Part shown: positions 35,750 to 45,573 of the stretch, piece after piece
Layout: each line of letters begins with the position of its first letter
Position numbering within the stretch: the stretch's first letter is position 1
Assembly (NCBI RefSeq): GCF_013618865.1
Contig: NZ_JABSOE010000010.1
Span: 1-64,000 of the forward strand
Direction: 5' to 3'
Source of the DNA: Phocaeicola faecicola
GTDB taxonomy: Bacteria > Bacteroidota > Bacteroidia > Bacteroidales > Bacteroidaceae
DNA: 64,000 bases
Made by a program: the position numbers and the translations under genes
Notes under the pieces: generated by a model
What the model saw: only the letters and a program-made list of their open reading frames with translations
Told to the model about the DNA's origin: nothing
The model's database searches: none

Positions 35750-36901
35750 CTATTTTTTAAGTAAAGAATGACCCGACGGGTTCATAATCTGAATAGCATT
35801 TCTCAAGTTCTTGTACTCCGGATTGGTTCCGAATTCAGCTTCCATATGGTAAGTACCTACTCCCGCTTTCCGGAAGCCGTTACGCGGCTGCCAGCGTGCA
35901 AAGCCTTCCAGAGACTTCATGCTGTTTCCCCAACGGTCAGTATAGTTATATCCACCGTTCATTGCCACATCGACTGCTTCAAAGTTTTCGGTCATAATGG
36001 TCATGTTAGTAACTTTTTTCTCACCCAGTACTTCACCGAAAGTTTCCACCAATCCGCATTTATAGGCTCCATAGCCTCCCAGAAGACGTCCGTCCAAGTT
36101 ATTGTCACTTCCTGAGTTGTAAGCCTGAATGACAAAATAGTCAAAATAAGCTCCCAGTTCCGGTCTGTCGTTCATACTCTGCGGTTCACCGTCAATCAAC
36201 AGCAGTTTTCCAGTACCCGACTTCGGGCCAAAATATTTACCCAGTTCATCAAGGAAAATCGCAAAGTTTTCATTGTTGGCATAATGTCCTCCCGAACCCG
36301 GCTTAATCAGGTTACCCACATGCGGTCCGGCATTCGGTTCGTAATCAATATCAAATCCGTCGTAGCCATACAGATTCAGAGTATCTGCCACAGCCCGCGC
36401 ATATTTACGGATAGAAGCCTCAACTGCCGCCTGGTCACTTTCGTCAGAAGGGAATCCCCAGAACTCATTGACCGCATTGCGGTATTCCTGACCTTCCAGT
36501 CCCTCACCTACATAAGACGGGGTAAAACCGTCACCTACATAAGCCAGGATTCTACAGAAAACCACCTTGGTACCTTTCACCTGCTGTACAAACTGCATGT
36601 CGCGCTTCTGTGCTTCAGAAAGTCCCAAACCGTTATCCCAGATAGACACGATGTCTACACTGTCCGGGATTCCGGCAAGTGATTTCTTCATAAAGGCACC
36701 TTCACCGCTCCAGCCTCCGAACCAGCCGAATGCAAGTTGGTGATCGCTTCTCTTATACTCACGCAAAGCTTCATAATATTCTTCAGAAGTGATGTCTTCG
36801 GGGAAGACCTCAGCCTCTACATCCGTCCAGTCACTGCAACTCGTCATGAAAGAAGTTGCCAATGACAACAATAAAGTAGGTAATAAATGTATTTTTTTCA
36901 T
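35750..36901 (-). CDS. GH18 endo-beta-N-acetylglucosaminidase-like lipoprotein
   Basis: The 383-residue lipoprotein (signal ending MTSC, Cys22) carries the GH18 catalytic signature DGFDIDYE (181-188) with Glu188 as the proton donor and Asp186 as its partner. Bacteroides enzymes with this lipoprotein layout release N-glycans by cutting between the two core GlcNAc residues, and chitinase activity is the alternative. It acts on the cell surface. It starts 27 bases after susD and stops 8 bases before the DUF1735-LamG gene. Confidence 0.87.
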   Translation of the reverse strand: MKKIHLLPTLLLSLATSFMTSCSDWTDVEAEVFPEDITSEEYYEALREYKRSDHQLAFGWFGGWSGEGAFMKKSLAGIPDSVDIVSIWDNGLGLSEAQKRDMQFVQQVKGTKVVFCRILAYVGDGFTPSYVGEGLEGQEYRNAVNEFWGFPSDESDQAAVEASIRKYARAVADTLNLYGYDGFDIDYEPNAGPHVGNLIKPGSGGHYANNENFAIFLDELGKYFGPKSGTGKLLLIDGEPQSMNDRPELGAYFDYFVIQAYNSGSDNNLDGRLLGGYGAYKCGLVETFGEVLGEKKVTNMTIMTENFEAVDVAMNGGYNYTDRWGNSMKSLEGFARWQPRNGFRKAGVGTYHMEAEFGTNPEYKNLRNAIQIMNPSGHSLLKK

Positions 36902-36928
36902 ACCGTTGTTTTCATTTAAGTTTGTTTA

Positions 36929-38485
36929 TTAATCCTTCTTTGCCCATTTCAGGTCGGTAGCAGGCGTATCATTTCCACCCAAATCCAATGCACCCTGATC
37001 GCAGTTTGCCTTATTATTCTGTTTTTCAGTGTAAGGGAATGCCAGACGGCGGGCACCTCTGGATGTACTTACCACTCCGTCAGAAAGGTTATCGATACAA
37101 GGATAGAATTCCGGATAACCGGTACGGCGCTGTTCGGCCCAAGCTTCCAGACCCAACGGATAGTTGGCAATCCATTTCTGAGTAATGATGCGCTGGAAGT
37201 TTTTACCTGTAAGTGTATTGTCTGCATCATCCCATTTTACACAAACGGTATTTGAGATAGTTGCCGGAGCCTTCTGTACATTATCACTTACGTGAGTAAC
37301 AGTCGGTACAGTCTCATCAGTCAGGTAATCAGCAGCAGAAACGCCATACTGAGACATTGAAAGCGTAATACCTTCTTCATAATATTCCTTGGCAGTTTTC
37401 GAACCCACATTCCAGCCACGCAACTTACCTTCTGCGCGCAAGAAAGCAGTTTCGGCAGCACAGAATACCAACAGTTTATCCGAGCCGGAAATGTTTGGAG
37501 TAGAGTATCCACCCGCATCAGCCTTTGCAAAATCCTTGTCACCCATACGCATACCTGCATACTGTCCGTTCAATCCTGCAATAGTAGAAGCATTGAAATA
37601 CTTGGCAGCACGCGGATCCTTATAGGCAGCCATATAGTCCACGATATTTGCATTTACACGCAAGTCACCCCAGGAAACAGCAGCCAGCTGATAAGGATTG
37701 GTCTGAGTACCACAATCCATCATGGCATTATCGTTATTAGCTTCAATCAAACCGGCTTTATGTGAGGTTGCAGCTTCGGCAGCTTCCTTAGCTACATCCG
37801 GCAAGAAAGAGCTGATACGCATTGCCACACGCAGACGCATAGAGTTCGCCAGTTTTGCCCAGCTGGCATAGTTGCCGGCAAATACAGGGTCATTGGCACC
37901 CAGCGGAGCATTTCCGTTGGTTTCTACATGATAGTTATACAACACTTCTGCCGCATTGGCCAAGTCCTCCAGGATTGCCTTATATACCTGTTCCTGCGTA
38001 TCATAAGACACATAGAAGTTACCTTTCTTTACCTGGCTGTAAGGCATCGGGCCGTATGTATCAGCAATGCGCAACATATTGATGGCACGTATCATACAAG
38101 CAAATGCATAGTAGTGTCCAGATGAATTGGTAGCTTCCTTAACCTGGAAGAAGTTACCGTAAATCTTCTGGAAGTTAGTGTTCCAGGGAGATGCGTTCCA
38201 TGCATCACTCTGATTATAAGTACCGAAGTTAGTGCCACTCCATACATTAGAAGCACAGAAATATCCTCCGTACTGTCCGACCATCTGATCCTGCATCTGT
38301 GAGTCATTCTGCTGGATATTGACAATTGTCTCTATCATTGACTTCATCAATGTGGCAGGGTCAGCCTCATGAATCTGATACTGATTCGTATTATATTCTT
38401 CAAACTTGTCCGTACAGCTTCCTACCATAAGCAGTAAAGCAGCACCAGCTGTTATATTTCTTATAAATTTTTTCATGACCTTCAT
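36929..38485 (-). CDS. SusD/RagB-family glycan-binding lipoprotein
   Basis: The 518-residue lipoprotein (signal ending VGSC, Cys24) has the TPR-rich fold of SusD, with the FEEYNTNQYQIHEADP N-terminus and the ITQKWIANYPLGLEAWAEQRRTGYP block near residue 450 that mark the SusD-like_2 type. It forms the lid of the SusC transporter. Its start is 8 bases after the susC stop. Confidence 0.93.
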   Translation of the reverse strand: MKVMKKFIRNITAGAALLLMVGSCTDKFEEYNTNQYQIHEADPATLMKSMIETIVNIQQNDSQMQDQMVGQYGGYFCASNVWSGTNFGTYNQSDAWNASPWNTNFQKIYGNFFQVKEATNSSGHYYAFACMIRAINMLRIADTYGPMPYSQVKKGNFYVSYDTQEQVYKAILEDLANAAEVLYNYHVETNGNAPLGANDPVFAGNYASWAKLANSMRLRVAMRISSFLPDVAKEAAEAATSHKAGLIEANNDNAMMDCGTQTNPYQLAAVSWGDLRVNANIVDYMAAYKDPRAAKYFNASTIAGLNGQYAGMRMGDKDFAKADAGGYSTPNISGSDKLLVFCAAETAFLRAEGKLRGWNVGSKTAKEYYEEGITLSMSQYGVSAADYLTDETVPTVTHVSDNVQKAPATISNTVCVKWDDADNTLTGKNFQRIITQKWIANYPLGLEAWAEQRRTGYPEFYPCIDNLSDGVVSTSRGARRLAFPYTEKQNNKANCDQGALDLGGNDTPATDLKWAKKD

Positions 38486-38493
38486 TATAACCT

Positions 38494-41400
38494 TTAGAAT
38501 TGAACTTTTACATTGAATCCAACATTACGCAAACTCGGCTGCATAAAATAATCCACATTCATATAATAGTTACTTGATGTAGAAGCAGACAGTTCCGGAT
38601 CGAACGGAGCCTTGCAGTAAATCATCCACAAGTTACGTCCTACTACACCCAAAGTAACGTTAGCCACATTCTTGAACCATTTCTTAGGAAGTGTATAGTT
38701 CAGGCTTAATTCCTGCAGACGTACGTTGGTAGCGCTGTACAGATAGTAACGTCCGTAACCACCTTCACCGGTACCGATAGTCTGATAATATTTCTGAGCC
38801 TCAACCATACCGTTGTTGATAGGAATACCACCGTTTTCACGTGCTATAGCAGAAGCCTCAGATACACCATAATAGTCCAAAATACCCTGAGTAGCTGAAT
38901 AAGCCAGACCACCTACACGTGCAGACAATACAACTCCCAGGTCAATACCTTTATAAGTGAAGTGGTTGGTCCATCCCAAGTTGAAATCAGCATCCAGGTC
39001 ACCTACCTTAGTCGGAGTTGAAGAGTCTGACATACTGATATTTCCGCTCTGATCAACTTTGATATTACCGTTGTTGTCCTTAGTCAATTCGTTGTAAACA
39101 TAGATATCAGTCATAGAGCCACCTTCTGTCAGAATTACACGAGGAGCAACGTTTTCCTTACCCAGCCATCCTACATGCATTTCATCCATCTGAATCAATT
39201 CACCGGTTACCGGGTTCGTGCAGCCGCTGGCCAAACGTTTTACCTTATTACGGTTCAATGTAAAGGTAGCATTAGAAGACCATCCGAAGCCAGCCCATTC
39301 ATCTCTGAATCCCAAAGCCAGTTCAATACCCTGGTTCTGTACGTTACCAGCCTGAACAATTGCCTTGTTATATCCTGATGAAGGCGGGATATCTACGCTG
39401 AAAGTCTGGTTCAATGTATTTGAACGGTAGTAAGTAGCATCCAAGCTAAAGCGGTTTTCCCAGAATTTCAAGTTCAAACCAACTTCCCATGATTTGGTCT
39501 TTTCAGGTTTCATGTTCTTCATCGGGTAAGTAGTCGGATTTTCCCAGTTGTGTGTCTGTCCGTTATATACATATCCCGGATTAGTCAGGAAGCGGTCGAA
39601 TGAAGAAGCTACTACTGTATAAGAACCTCTCACCTTTGCATAAGTAATTACTTCCGGCAAATCAAACATTTCTGACAATACTGCAGAAAGTCCCACTGAC
39701 GGATAGAAGAAAGAAGGCTGGTCAGAGAATGCCAGTTTTGAATCCCAGTCGTTACGGCCGGTCAGTGTCAGATACAACTGATTTCTCCAGCTCAATTCAG
39801 CACTTGCAAACACACTCTGAATTTCATCTTTGTAACCGCTAGGTTCCGGTTTATAGTTTGCAGAGAAGTTGATATTGTTAATCTGGAAGAAGTTCGGGAT
39901 AATCAAGTCACCGGCAATGGAGATTTCATCCATCGATGTATGGTAAATAGAAGCACCGAAGTTGGCATTCAGGCGGAATTCACCGAAAGTCTTGTCGATG
40001 GTACCCAATACATCGGCATACAATGAACGCTCCTGGCGCATTACATCTTTCAAACCACCGCTCACACCGCAGAAAGTAGTCAGAGTAGATGCCGACTTTT
40101 CTTCACGGTTACGATAATCGGAGTTGTCCAGGTTTACACGACCTGTAATATTGAACCAGTCTGTAACCTTCCACTTCAAAGAAGCGTTCAGCATGTAACG
40201 TTTCTTTTCAGATGTACGGACAATACGGTTCTGAATCCAGTAAGGGTTCTGCAATGACATACCTCCATCACCATAAGGCCAGTACTGTTCCATATAACCG
40301 TAGTTTGTATTATAACGTTCGTACAGACGGACTTCATCAAAGTTCTCACCGCGCGGGAAAATATACAATGCCGGAATCGGGTTATAGTACTGTCCCTGAG
40401 AAACCATGTTCTTGTTGTTCTGTACGATGTACTGAGCACCCAGATCCAATGTCAGCCTGTCGTTCAGGAAGTTGGTTGTATTACGGGCAGTAAAGTTATA
40501 ACGGTTATAACTGTTGTTAGGAAGGATACCGTCCGAATTGGTAGTTGAAGCAGACAGGTAAGTCTGGTTCTTGTCATTACCGGTTGACAAAGAGATTGAG
40601 TTGATGATATTGGTACCGGTGTTGAAGAAATCGGCCGGATCATATCTTCTGTCTGTATAGTCACCCCAGCTGAACAGACCTGAGCTGGTACCAAAACGGT
40701 TCTGCATTTCCGGCATCATATAAGCCTTAGAGAAAGTAGTACTGTTGGATACTGATACAGAAGTACGTTCCACTGCACCTTTCTTTGTAGTAATCAAAAC
40801 CACACCATTGGCAGCAGCCGATCCATACAAGGCAGCTGCAGAAGGGCCGGTCATCATACTTACACTGGCAATATCATCCGGGTTAAGGTCGGCTACTGCA
40901 TCTGAGCCACCCATTTCTCCGAACTGACCTTCACCGCCACTCTTTCCGGTATTGAACATCGGCACACCGTCGATTACGTACAATGCGTTATTATCTTTAG
41001 TCAAAGACTTCATACCACGCATTACCACACGGGTAGCACCACCGGCTCCTGTAGCACCGCTACTGATCTGAACACCGGCAACTTTACCAGCAAGTGAATT
41101 CATGAAGTTCGCATCCTTTACCGCAGTAAGTGCATCCCCTTTTACTTCCTGCACGTTGTAACTCAATGCTTTCTGAGAACGTTTGATACCCAAGGCTGTA
41201 ACCACAACTTCATCCAGGACTTCCGTATCCTCCGACATTACAATCTGTCCCAAATTAGGCTTTACCCCCAGGCTCAATGTTTTATAACCGATATAAGAAA
41301 TTTCAAGCGTAGCACCTGCAGCTGTATTCAGTGTGAAATTACCGTCGATATCGGTAATGGTACCATTAGTAGTTCCTTTTTCAAGGATGCTTACTCCAAT

Positions 41401-41565
41401 CAAAGGCATTCCTTTCGTATCAACGACTGTACCCTTGGTTGTTACAGATTGCTGTGACATAGAAATGTCATTGGAATCCAAATTATTATAAGAAGAAGCC
41501 CAAACGGCATTCCCCGGAACCAACAGCAAAAACCATAGTAATTGAGAATATTTGCTCCGTTTCAT
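38494..41565 (-). CDS. SusC/RagA TonB-dependent outer-membrane transporter
   Basis: The 1023-residue transporter imports oligosaccharides. After a signal peptide come a carboxypeptidase-regulatory-like domain (about 41-115, GTVVDTKGMPLIGVSI), a TonB box-plug region (LDEVVVTALGIKRSQKALSY, about 117-136; plug to about 260) and a 22-strand barrel ending in the aromatic VQF. No N-terminal sigma/anti-sigma signalling domain is visible. It heads the PUL and has a leader of about 285 bases after the -7 box at 41857-41864. Confidence 0.95.
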   Translation of the reverse strand: MKRSKYSQLLWFLLLVPGNAVWASSYNNLDSNDISMSQQSVTTKGTVVDTKGMPLIGVSILEKGTTNGTITDIDGNFTLNTAAGATLEISYIGYKTLSLGVKPNLGQIVMSEDTEVLDEVVVTALGIKRSQKALSYNVQEVKGDALTAVKDANFMNSLAGKVAGVQISSGATGAGGATRVVMRGMKSLTKDNNALYVIDGVPMFNTGKSGGEGQFGEMGGSDAVADLNPDDIASVSMMTGPSAAALYGSAAANGVVLITTKKGAVERTSVSVSNSTTFSKAYMMPEMQNRFGTSSGLFSWGDYTDRRYDPADFFNTGTNIINSISLSTGNDKNQTYLSASTTNSDGILPNNSYNRYNFTARNTTNFLNDRLTLDLGAQYIVQNNKNMVSQGQYYNPIPALYIFPRGENFDEVRLYERYNTNYGYMEQYWPYGDGGMSLQNPYWIQNRIVRTSEKKRYMLNASLKWKVTDWFNITGRVNLDNSDYRNREEKSASTLTTFCGVSGGLKDVMRQERSLYADVLGTIDKTFGEFRLNANFGASIYHTSMDEISIAGDLIIPNFFQINNINFSANYKPEPSGYKDEIQSVFASAELSWRNQLYLTLTGRNDWDSKLAFSDQPSFFYPSVGLSAVLSEMFDLPEVITYAKVRGSYTVVASSFDRFLTNPGYVYNGQTHNWENPTTYPMKNMKPEKTKSWEVGLNLKFWENRFSLDATYYRSNTLNQTFSVDIPPSSGYNKAIVQAGNVQNQGIELALGFRDEWAGFGWSSNATFTLNRNKVKRLASGCTNPVTGELIQMDEMHVGWLGKENVAPRVILTEGGSMTDIYVYNELTKDNNGNIKVDQSGNISMSDSSTPTKVGDLDADFNLGWTNHFTYKGIDLGVVLSARVGGLAYSATQGILDYYGVSEASAIARENGGIPINNGMVEAQKYYQTIGTGEGGYGRYYLYSATNVRLQELSLNYTLPKKWFKNVANVTLGVVGRNLWMIYCKAPFDPELSASTSSNYYMNVDYFMQPSLRNVGFNVKVQF

Positions 41566-41856
41566 CTAGATAAGGTTAATTAAATGTTTATTAATTTAAT
41601 GATCAAATTTCTAATTTCTTTTCTTCATAAAATACACGTTCCGAGAAACATGTAAGTGCTGTTTAAATTTACGTTTTCATAGCCTTTACTTTTTTATTTT
41701 TCATTGTTACTCTCTCAATTCACCTAAAAAAGAACTAACCAATCTACAACTTATTTAAAGTACTTACTTGTCAAAGAGCTCTAATACATTATTATATTGT
41801 TGGACAAAACTTGATTATTCCTGTCCGTCTTATAGGTTCAATAGATTTATTGGTCA

Positions 41857-41886
41857 CAAATTTAAAGAAAAAAATAAACCATTCAA
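41857..41886 (-). promoter_or_regulatory. Promoter of the PUL operon
   Basis: The minus strand has TTG (41884-41886), a 19-base spacer, then TAAATTTG (41857-41864), a full Bacteroides -33/-7 arrangement. It would give a leader of roughly 285 bases before the susC start. The 654-base gap to argR is AT-rich and holds no gene. A second palindrome, ATAATTAAA/TTTAATTAT, lies at 42024-42044. Confidence 0.6.
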
Positions 41887-42157
41887 TAAATCTTGAAAAA
41901 AATGTGACAATATTTTAATGAAATATCAATATTAAGGGCAAAAAAGAGAAGAAAGAGTTATTTACGGAATATTTATTCAAATCACATTCACATTATCAAA
42001 AATGAAAAAGGAAACCCGACAGGATAATTAAAAAATTTAATTATTGACAGTCAAGGGAAAACAAAACCGATAAGTAAATCTTCAAATAGCCATCTTTAAA
42101 CAGCCAGAGATGTATATTTCACATTTATTAAGAATAAAAACGCAAAAATATAGCAGA

Positions 42158-42192
42158 ATATGCATATAATTTCCACTTAATCCGTATATTTG
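42158..42192 (+). promoter_or_regulatory. argR promoter with possible ArgR operator
   Basis: TATATTTG (42185-42192) matches TAnnTTTG 27 bases before the argR start. A perfect palindrome ATATGCATAT (42158-42167), within GAATATGCATATAATT, lies just upstream and resembles half an ARG box, so self-regulation by ArgR is possible. The operator assignment is weak. Confidence 0.4.
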
Positions 42193-42219
42193 CAGCCAAT
42201 AACAGAATAATTATACACG

Positions 42220-42702
42220 ATGAAAAGTAAAAACAGCAGACTCGACTCTATAAAAATGATTATCTCGAGTAAAGAAGTAGGAAGCCAGGAAGAATTGCTT
42301 CAGGAATTGGCCAAAGAAGGCTTCCAGCTCACCCAGGCCACTCTCTCGAGAGATTTGAAACAGTTGAAAGTAGCCAAGGCAGCAAGCATGAACGGAAATT
42401 ACGTATACGTTTTGCCCAACAATACCATGTACAAGCGTATGACCGAGCCGCAGAGCGCTTCTGAAATGCTACGTCATAACGGCTTTGTTTCCATCGAATT
42501 CTCAGACAACATTGCAGTCATCAAGACTCGTCCGGGATATGCAAGCAGCCTGGCCTATGACATCGACAACAATCATTTTCATGAAATAATAGGTACCATT
42601 GCCGGTGACGACACCATCATGCTGGTAGTCCGTGAAGGATGTACACGTACCAGTGTCAAGCAAGCTCTGGCACACATTATACCGAATATCAATCATATTT
42701 AA
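42220..42702 (+). CDS. argR: Arginine repressor ArgR
   Basis: The 160-residue protein has a winged helix-turn-helix (about 5-70; TQATLSRDLKQLKV motif) and the C-terminal hexamerisation and arginine-binding domain with GTIAGDDTIMLVVREG (about 125-140). It controls the downstream arginine genes in response to arginine. It is the first gene of a five-gene run, 25 bases before the acyltransferase gene. Confidence 0.95.
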   Translation: MKSKNSRLDSIKMIISSKEVGSQEELLQELAKEGFQLTQATLSRDLKQLKVAKAASMNGNYVYVLPNNTMYKRMTEPQSASEMLRHNGFVSIEFSDNIAVIKTRPGYASSLAYDIDNNHFHEIIGTIAGDDTIMLVVREGCTRTSVKQALAHIIPNINHI

Positions 42703-42727
42703 AACAAGATCAAGATACAGACAAAAA

Positions 42728-43294
42728 ATGGACACCAAACAAATTGACGTAATGGTAGCCGACGCCTCACACGAGGTATATGTTGACACAATTCTTGATA
42801 CCATCCGCGAGGCAGCCAAAGTACGTGGAACAGGTATCGCCGAACGTACACACGAATACGTAGCCACCAAAATGAAGGAAGGAAAAGCCATCATCGCGCT
42901 CTGTGGAGATGAATTTGCAGGCTTTACCTACATCGAATCATGGGGGAACAAACAATATGTGGCCACTTCCGGACTGATTGTACATCCCGAATACCGGGGA
43001 TGCGGACTGGCCAAGCGAATCAAGCATGCATCTTTTACCTTGTCACGCCTGCGATGGCCGAAAGCCAAGATATTCAGTCTGACTTCGGGAGCTGCAGTCA
43101 TGAAAATGAATACGGAACTGGGATACGTACCGGTTACATTCAACGAACTGACAGACGACGAGGCCTTCTGGAAAGGATGTGAAGGATGCATCAACCACGA
43201 AATCCTGGTCGCTAAAAAGCGCAAATTCTGTATCTGTACCGCCATGCTTTACGATCCGGCCTTACATACAGACGATAAAATAAACAATTTCTGA
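42728..43294 (+). CDS. GNAT acyltransferase of the arginine operon
   Basis: The start at 42728 is chosen because upstream codons of the frame lie inside argR. The 188-residue GNAT protein has the acetyl-CoA loop VHPEYRGCGLAKRIK (about 86-100). Bacteroides make arginine through N-succinylated intermediates and have no ordinary ArgA, so this gene is the prime candidate for glutamate N-acylation, the first step of the pathway. Acetyl- versus succinyl-CoA use cannot be told from the sequence. It ends 67 bases before argG. Confidence 0.8.
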   Translation: MDTKQIDVMVADASHEVYVDTILDTIREAAKVRGTGIAERTHEYVATKMKEGKAIIALCGDEFAGFTYIESWGNKQYVATSGLIVHPEYRGCGLAKRIKHASFTLSRLRWPKAKIFSLTSGAAVMKMNTELGYVPVTFNELTDDEAFWKGCEGCINHEILVAKKRKFCICTAMLYDPALHTDDKINNF

Positions 43295-43361
43295 TGACAT
43301 ATATACCTTAATATATATAGACACAGAAATATTCCGCAAAACTCATAATAAAAATATAACC

Positions 43362-44570
43362 ATGGAAGAAAAGAAGAAAGTAGTCGTTGCATTCAGCGGC
43401 GGATTAGATACCTCATTTACCGTTATGTATCTGGCAAAAGAAAAAGGATACGAAGTGTACGCAGCCTGTGCCAACACCGGGGGATTCAGCCCTGAACAGT
43501 TGAAGCAGAACGAAGAAAATGCCTACAAGCTGGGAGCTGTAAAATATGTGACTCTGGACGTTACTCAGGAATATTATGAAAAGAGCCTGAAATACATGGT
43601 ATTCGGAAACGTACTGCGCAACGGAACCTATCCGATTTCCGTAAGTTCGGAACGTATCTTCCAGGCACTGGCCATCGCACGGTATGCCAATGAGATCGGT
43701 GCCCATGCCATTGCACACGGTTCTACCGGAGCCGGCAACGACCAGGTACGCTTCGACATGACTTTCCTGGTCATGGCACCGGGAGTGGAAATCATCACCC
43801 TGACACGCGACATGGCGCTGAGCCGTGACTATGAAATCAATTACCTGAAGGAACACGGTTTTGAAGCAGATTTCACCAAACTGAAATATTCATACAACGT
43901 AGGTATCTGGGGTACTTCTATCTGTGGTGGAGAAATCCTGGATTCTACCCAGGGACTTCCTGAAAGCGCTTATCTGAAGCAGGTAAGCAAGACCGGAAGC
44001 GAACTGCTGAAACTGGAATTTAAAAAAGGAGAACTGTATGCGGTCAACGGAGAGGTCTTCGAGGATAAGATCAAGGCCATCCAGAAGGTGGAAGAAATCG
44101 GAGCCGCTTACGGTATCGGCCGTGACATGCATGTAGGAGATACCATCATCGGTATCAAGGGAAGAGTCGGTTTCGAAGCGGCTGCTCCTATGCTGATCAT
44201 CGGTGCGCACAAGTTCCTCGAAAAATATACCCTGAGCAAATGGCAGCAATACTGGAAAGACCAGGTAGCCAACTGGTACGGTATGTTCTTGCACGAAAGC
44301 CAGTATCTGGAACCGGTGATGCGTGACATCGAAGCCATGCTGCAGGAATCACAGCGCAATGTCAACGGTACTGCCATACTGGAACTTCGTCCGTACAGCT
44401 TCGCAACGGTGGGAGTTGACTCAAAAGACGACCTGGTGAAGAACAAATTCGGGGAATACGGAGAAATGCAGAAAGGATGGACAGCCGAAGATGCGAAAGG
44501 CTTCATCAAGGTACTTTCTACCCCGCTTCGCGCTTATTATGCGAACCACAAAGACGAAGAAAATATTTAA
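43362..44570 (+). CDS. argG: Argininosuccinate synthase
   Basis: Joins citrulline and aspartate with ATP. The 402-residue protein has the ATP-binding AFSGGLDTS (10-18), the aspartate-binding HGSTGAGNDQVRFD segment and IWGTSICGGE. It ends 18 bases before argC. Confidence 0.97.
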   Translation: MEEKKKVVVAFSGGLDTSFTVMYLAKEKGYEVYAACANTGGFSPEQLKQNEENAYKLGAVKYVTLDVTQEYYEKSLKYMVFGNVLRNGTYPISVSSERIFQALAIARYANEIGAHAIAHGSTGAGNDQVRFDMTFLVMAPGVEIITLTRDMALSRDYEINYLKEHGFEADFTKLKYSYNVGIWGTSICGGEILDSTQGLPESAYLKQVSKTGSELLKLEFKKGELYAVNGEVFEDKIKAIQKVEEIGAAYGIGRDMHVGDTIIGIKGRVGFEAAAPMLIIGAHKFLEKYTLSKWQQYWKDQVANWYGMFLHESQYLEPVMRDIEAMLQESQRNVNGTAILELRPYSFATVGVDSKDDLVKNKFGEYGEMQKGWTAEDAKGFIKVLSTPLRAYYANHKDEENI

Positions 44571-44588
44571 AAGACAAAGACTCAATTC

Positions 44589-45557
44589 ATGATTAAAGCA
44601 GGAATCGTAGGAGGGGCAGGATATACGGCAGGCGAACTGATTCGCCTGCTGATCAATCACCCCGATGTAGAGATAAAATTCATCAACAGTTCCAGCAACG
44701 CTGGAAATAAGATTACAGACGTACACGAAGGTCTGTACGGAGAAACCGACCTGGTATTTACCGACGAACTTCCTCTGGAAAGCATCGACGTATTGTTTTT
44801 CTGTACGGCACATGGAGACACAAAAAAATTCATGGAAAGTCATGAGATTCCGGAAGACCTGAAGATCATCGACCTGTCTATGGATTACCGTATCAAGAGC
44901 GAGGAACACGACTTTGTATATGGTTTGCCTGAACTGAACCGCAGAACCATCTGCCAGAGCAAGCACGTAGCGAACCCGGGATGTTTTGCGACTTGTATCC
45001 AACTGGGACTGCTTCCGCTGGCAAAGCATCTGCTGCTGAACAACGACATCATGGTGAATGCCATCACCGGAAGTACGGGAGCCGGAGTTAAACCGGGAGC
45101 TACCTCGCACTTCAGCTGGAGAAACAACAACATGAGCATTTACAAACCGTTTTCTCATCAGCACGTACCCGAAATCAAACAGTCACTGAAGCAGTTGCAG
45201 CAGAGTTTCGATGCCGAAATCGACTTTATCCCGTACCGGGGAGACTTCGCACGGGGTATCTTTGCTACCATCGTTGTCAAAACGAAGGTCGAACTGCCGG
45301 AAATTGTCAAGATCTACGAGGATTATTACGCCAAAGATTCATTTACGCACATTGTGGAGAAGAACATTGACCTCAAACAGGTGGTCAATACCAACAAGTG
45401 CCTGATTCACCTGGAAAAACACGGAGACAAACTGCTCATTGTTTCCTGCATCGACAACCTGCTGAAAGGGGCCAGCGGACAGGCCGTGCACAACATGAAT
45501 CTGATGTTCAACCTGGAAGAAACAGTGGGACTGACACTCAAGCCTTCTGCCTTCTGA
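44589..45557 (+). CDS. argC: N-acyl-gamma-glutamyl-phosphate reductase
   Basis: The NADPH-dependent second reducing step of arginine synthesis. The 322-residue protein has the Rossmann start GGAGYTAGELIRLL and the catalytic cysteine in NPGCFATC (about 131-138), followed by GSTGAG. In Bacteroides the substrate is probably the N-succinyl compound. It lies 16 bases before argD. Confidence 0.96.
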   Translation: MIKAGIVGGAGYTAGELIRLLINHPDVEIKFINSSSNAGNKITDVHEGLYGETDLVFTDELPLESIDVLFFCTAHGDTKKFMESHEIPEDLKIIDLSMDYRIKSEEHDFVYGLPELNRRTICQSKHVANPGCFATCIQLGLLPLAKHLLLNNDIMVNAITGSTGAGVKPGATSHFSWRNNNMSIYKPFSHQHVPEIKQSLKQLQQSFDAEIDFIPYRGDFARGIFATIVVKTKVELPEIVKIYEDYYAKDSFTHIVEKNIDLKQVVNTNKCLIHLEKHGDKLLIVSCIDNLLKGASGQAVHNMNLMFNLEETVGLTLKPSAF

Positions 45558-45573
45558 TATTATGCAGTAAACT

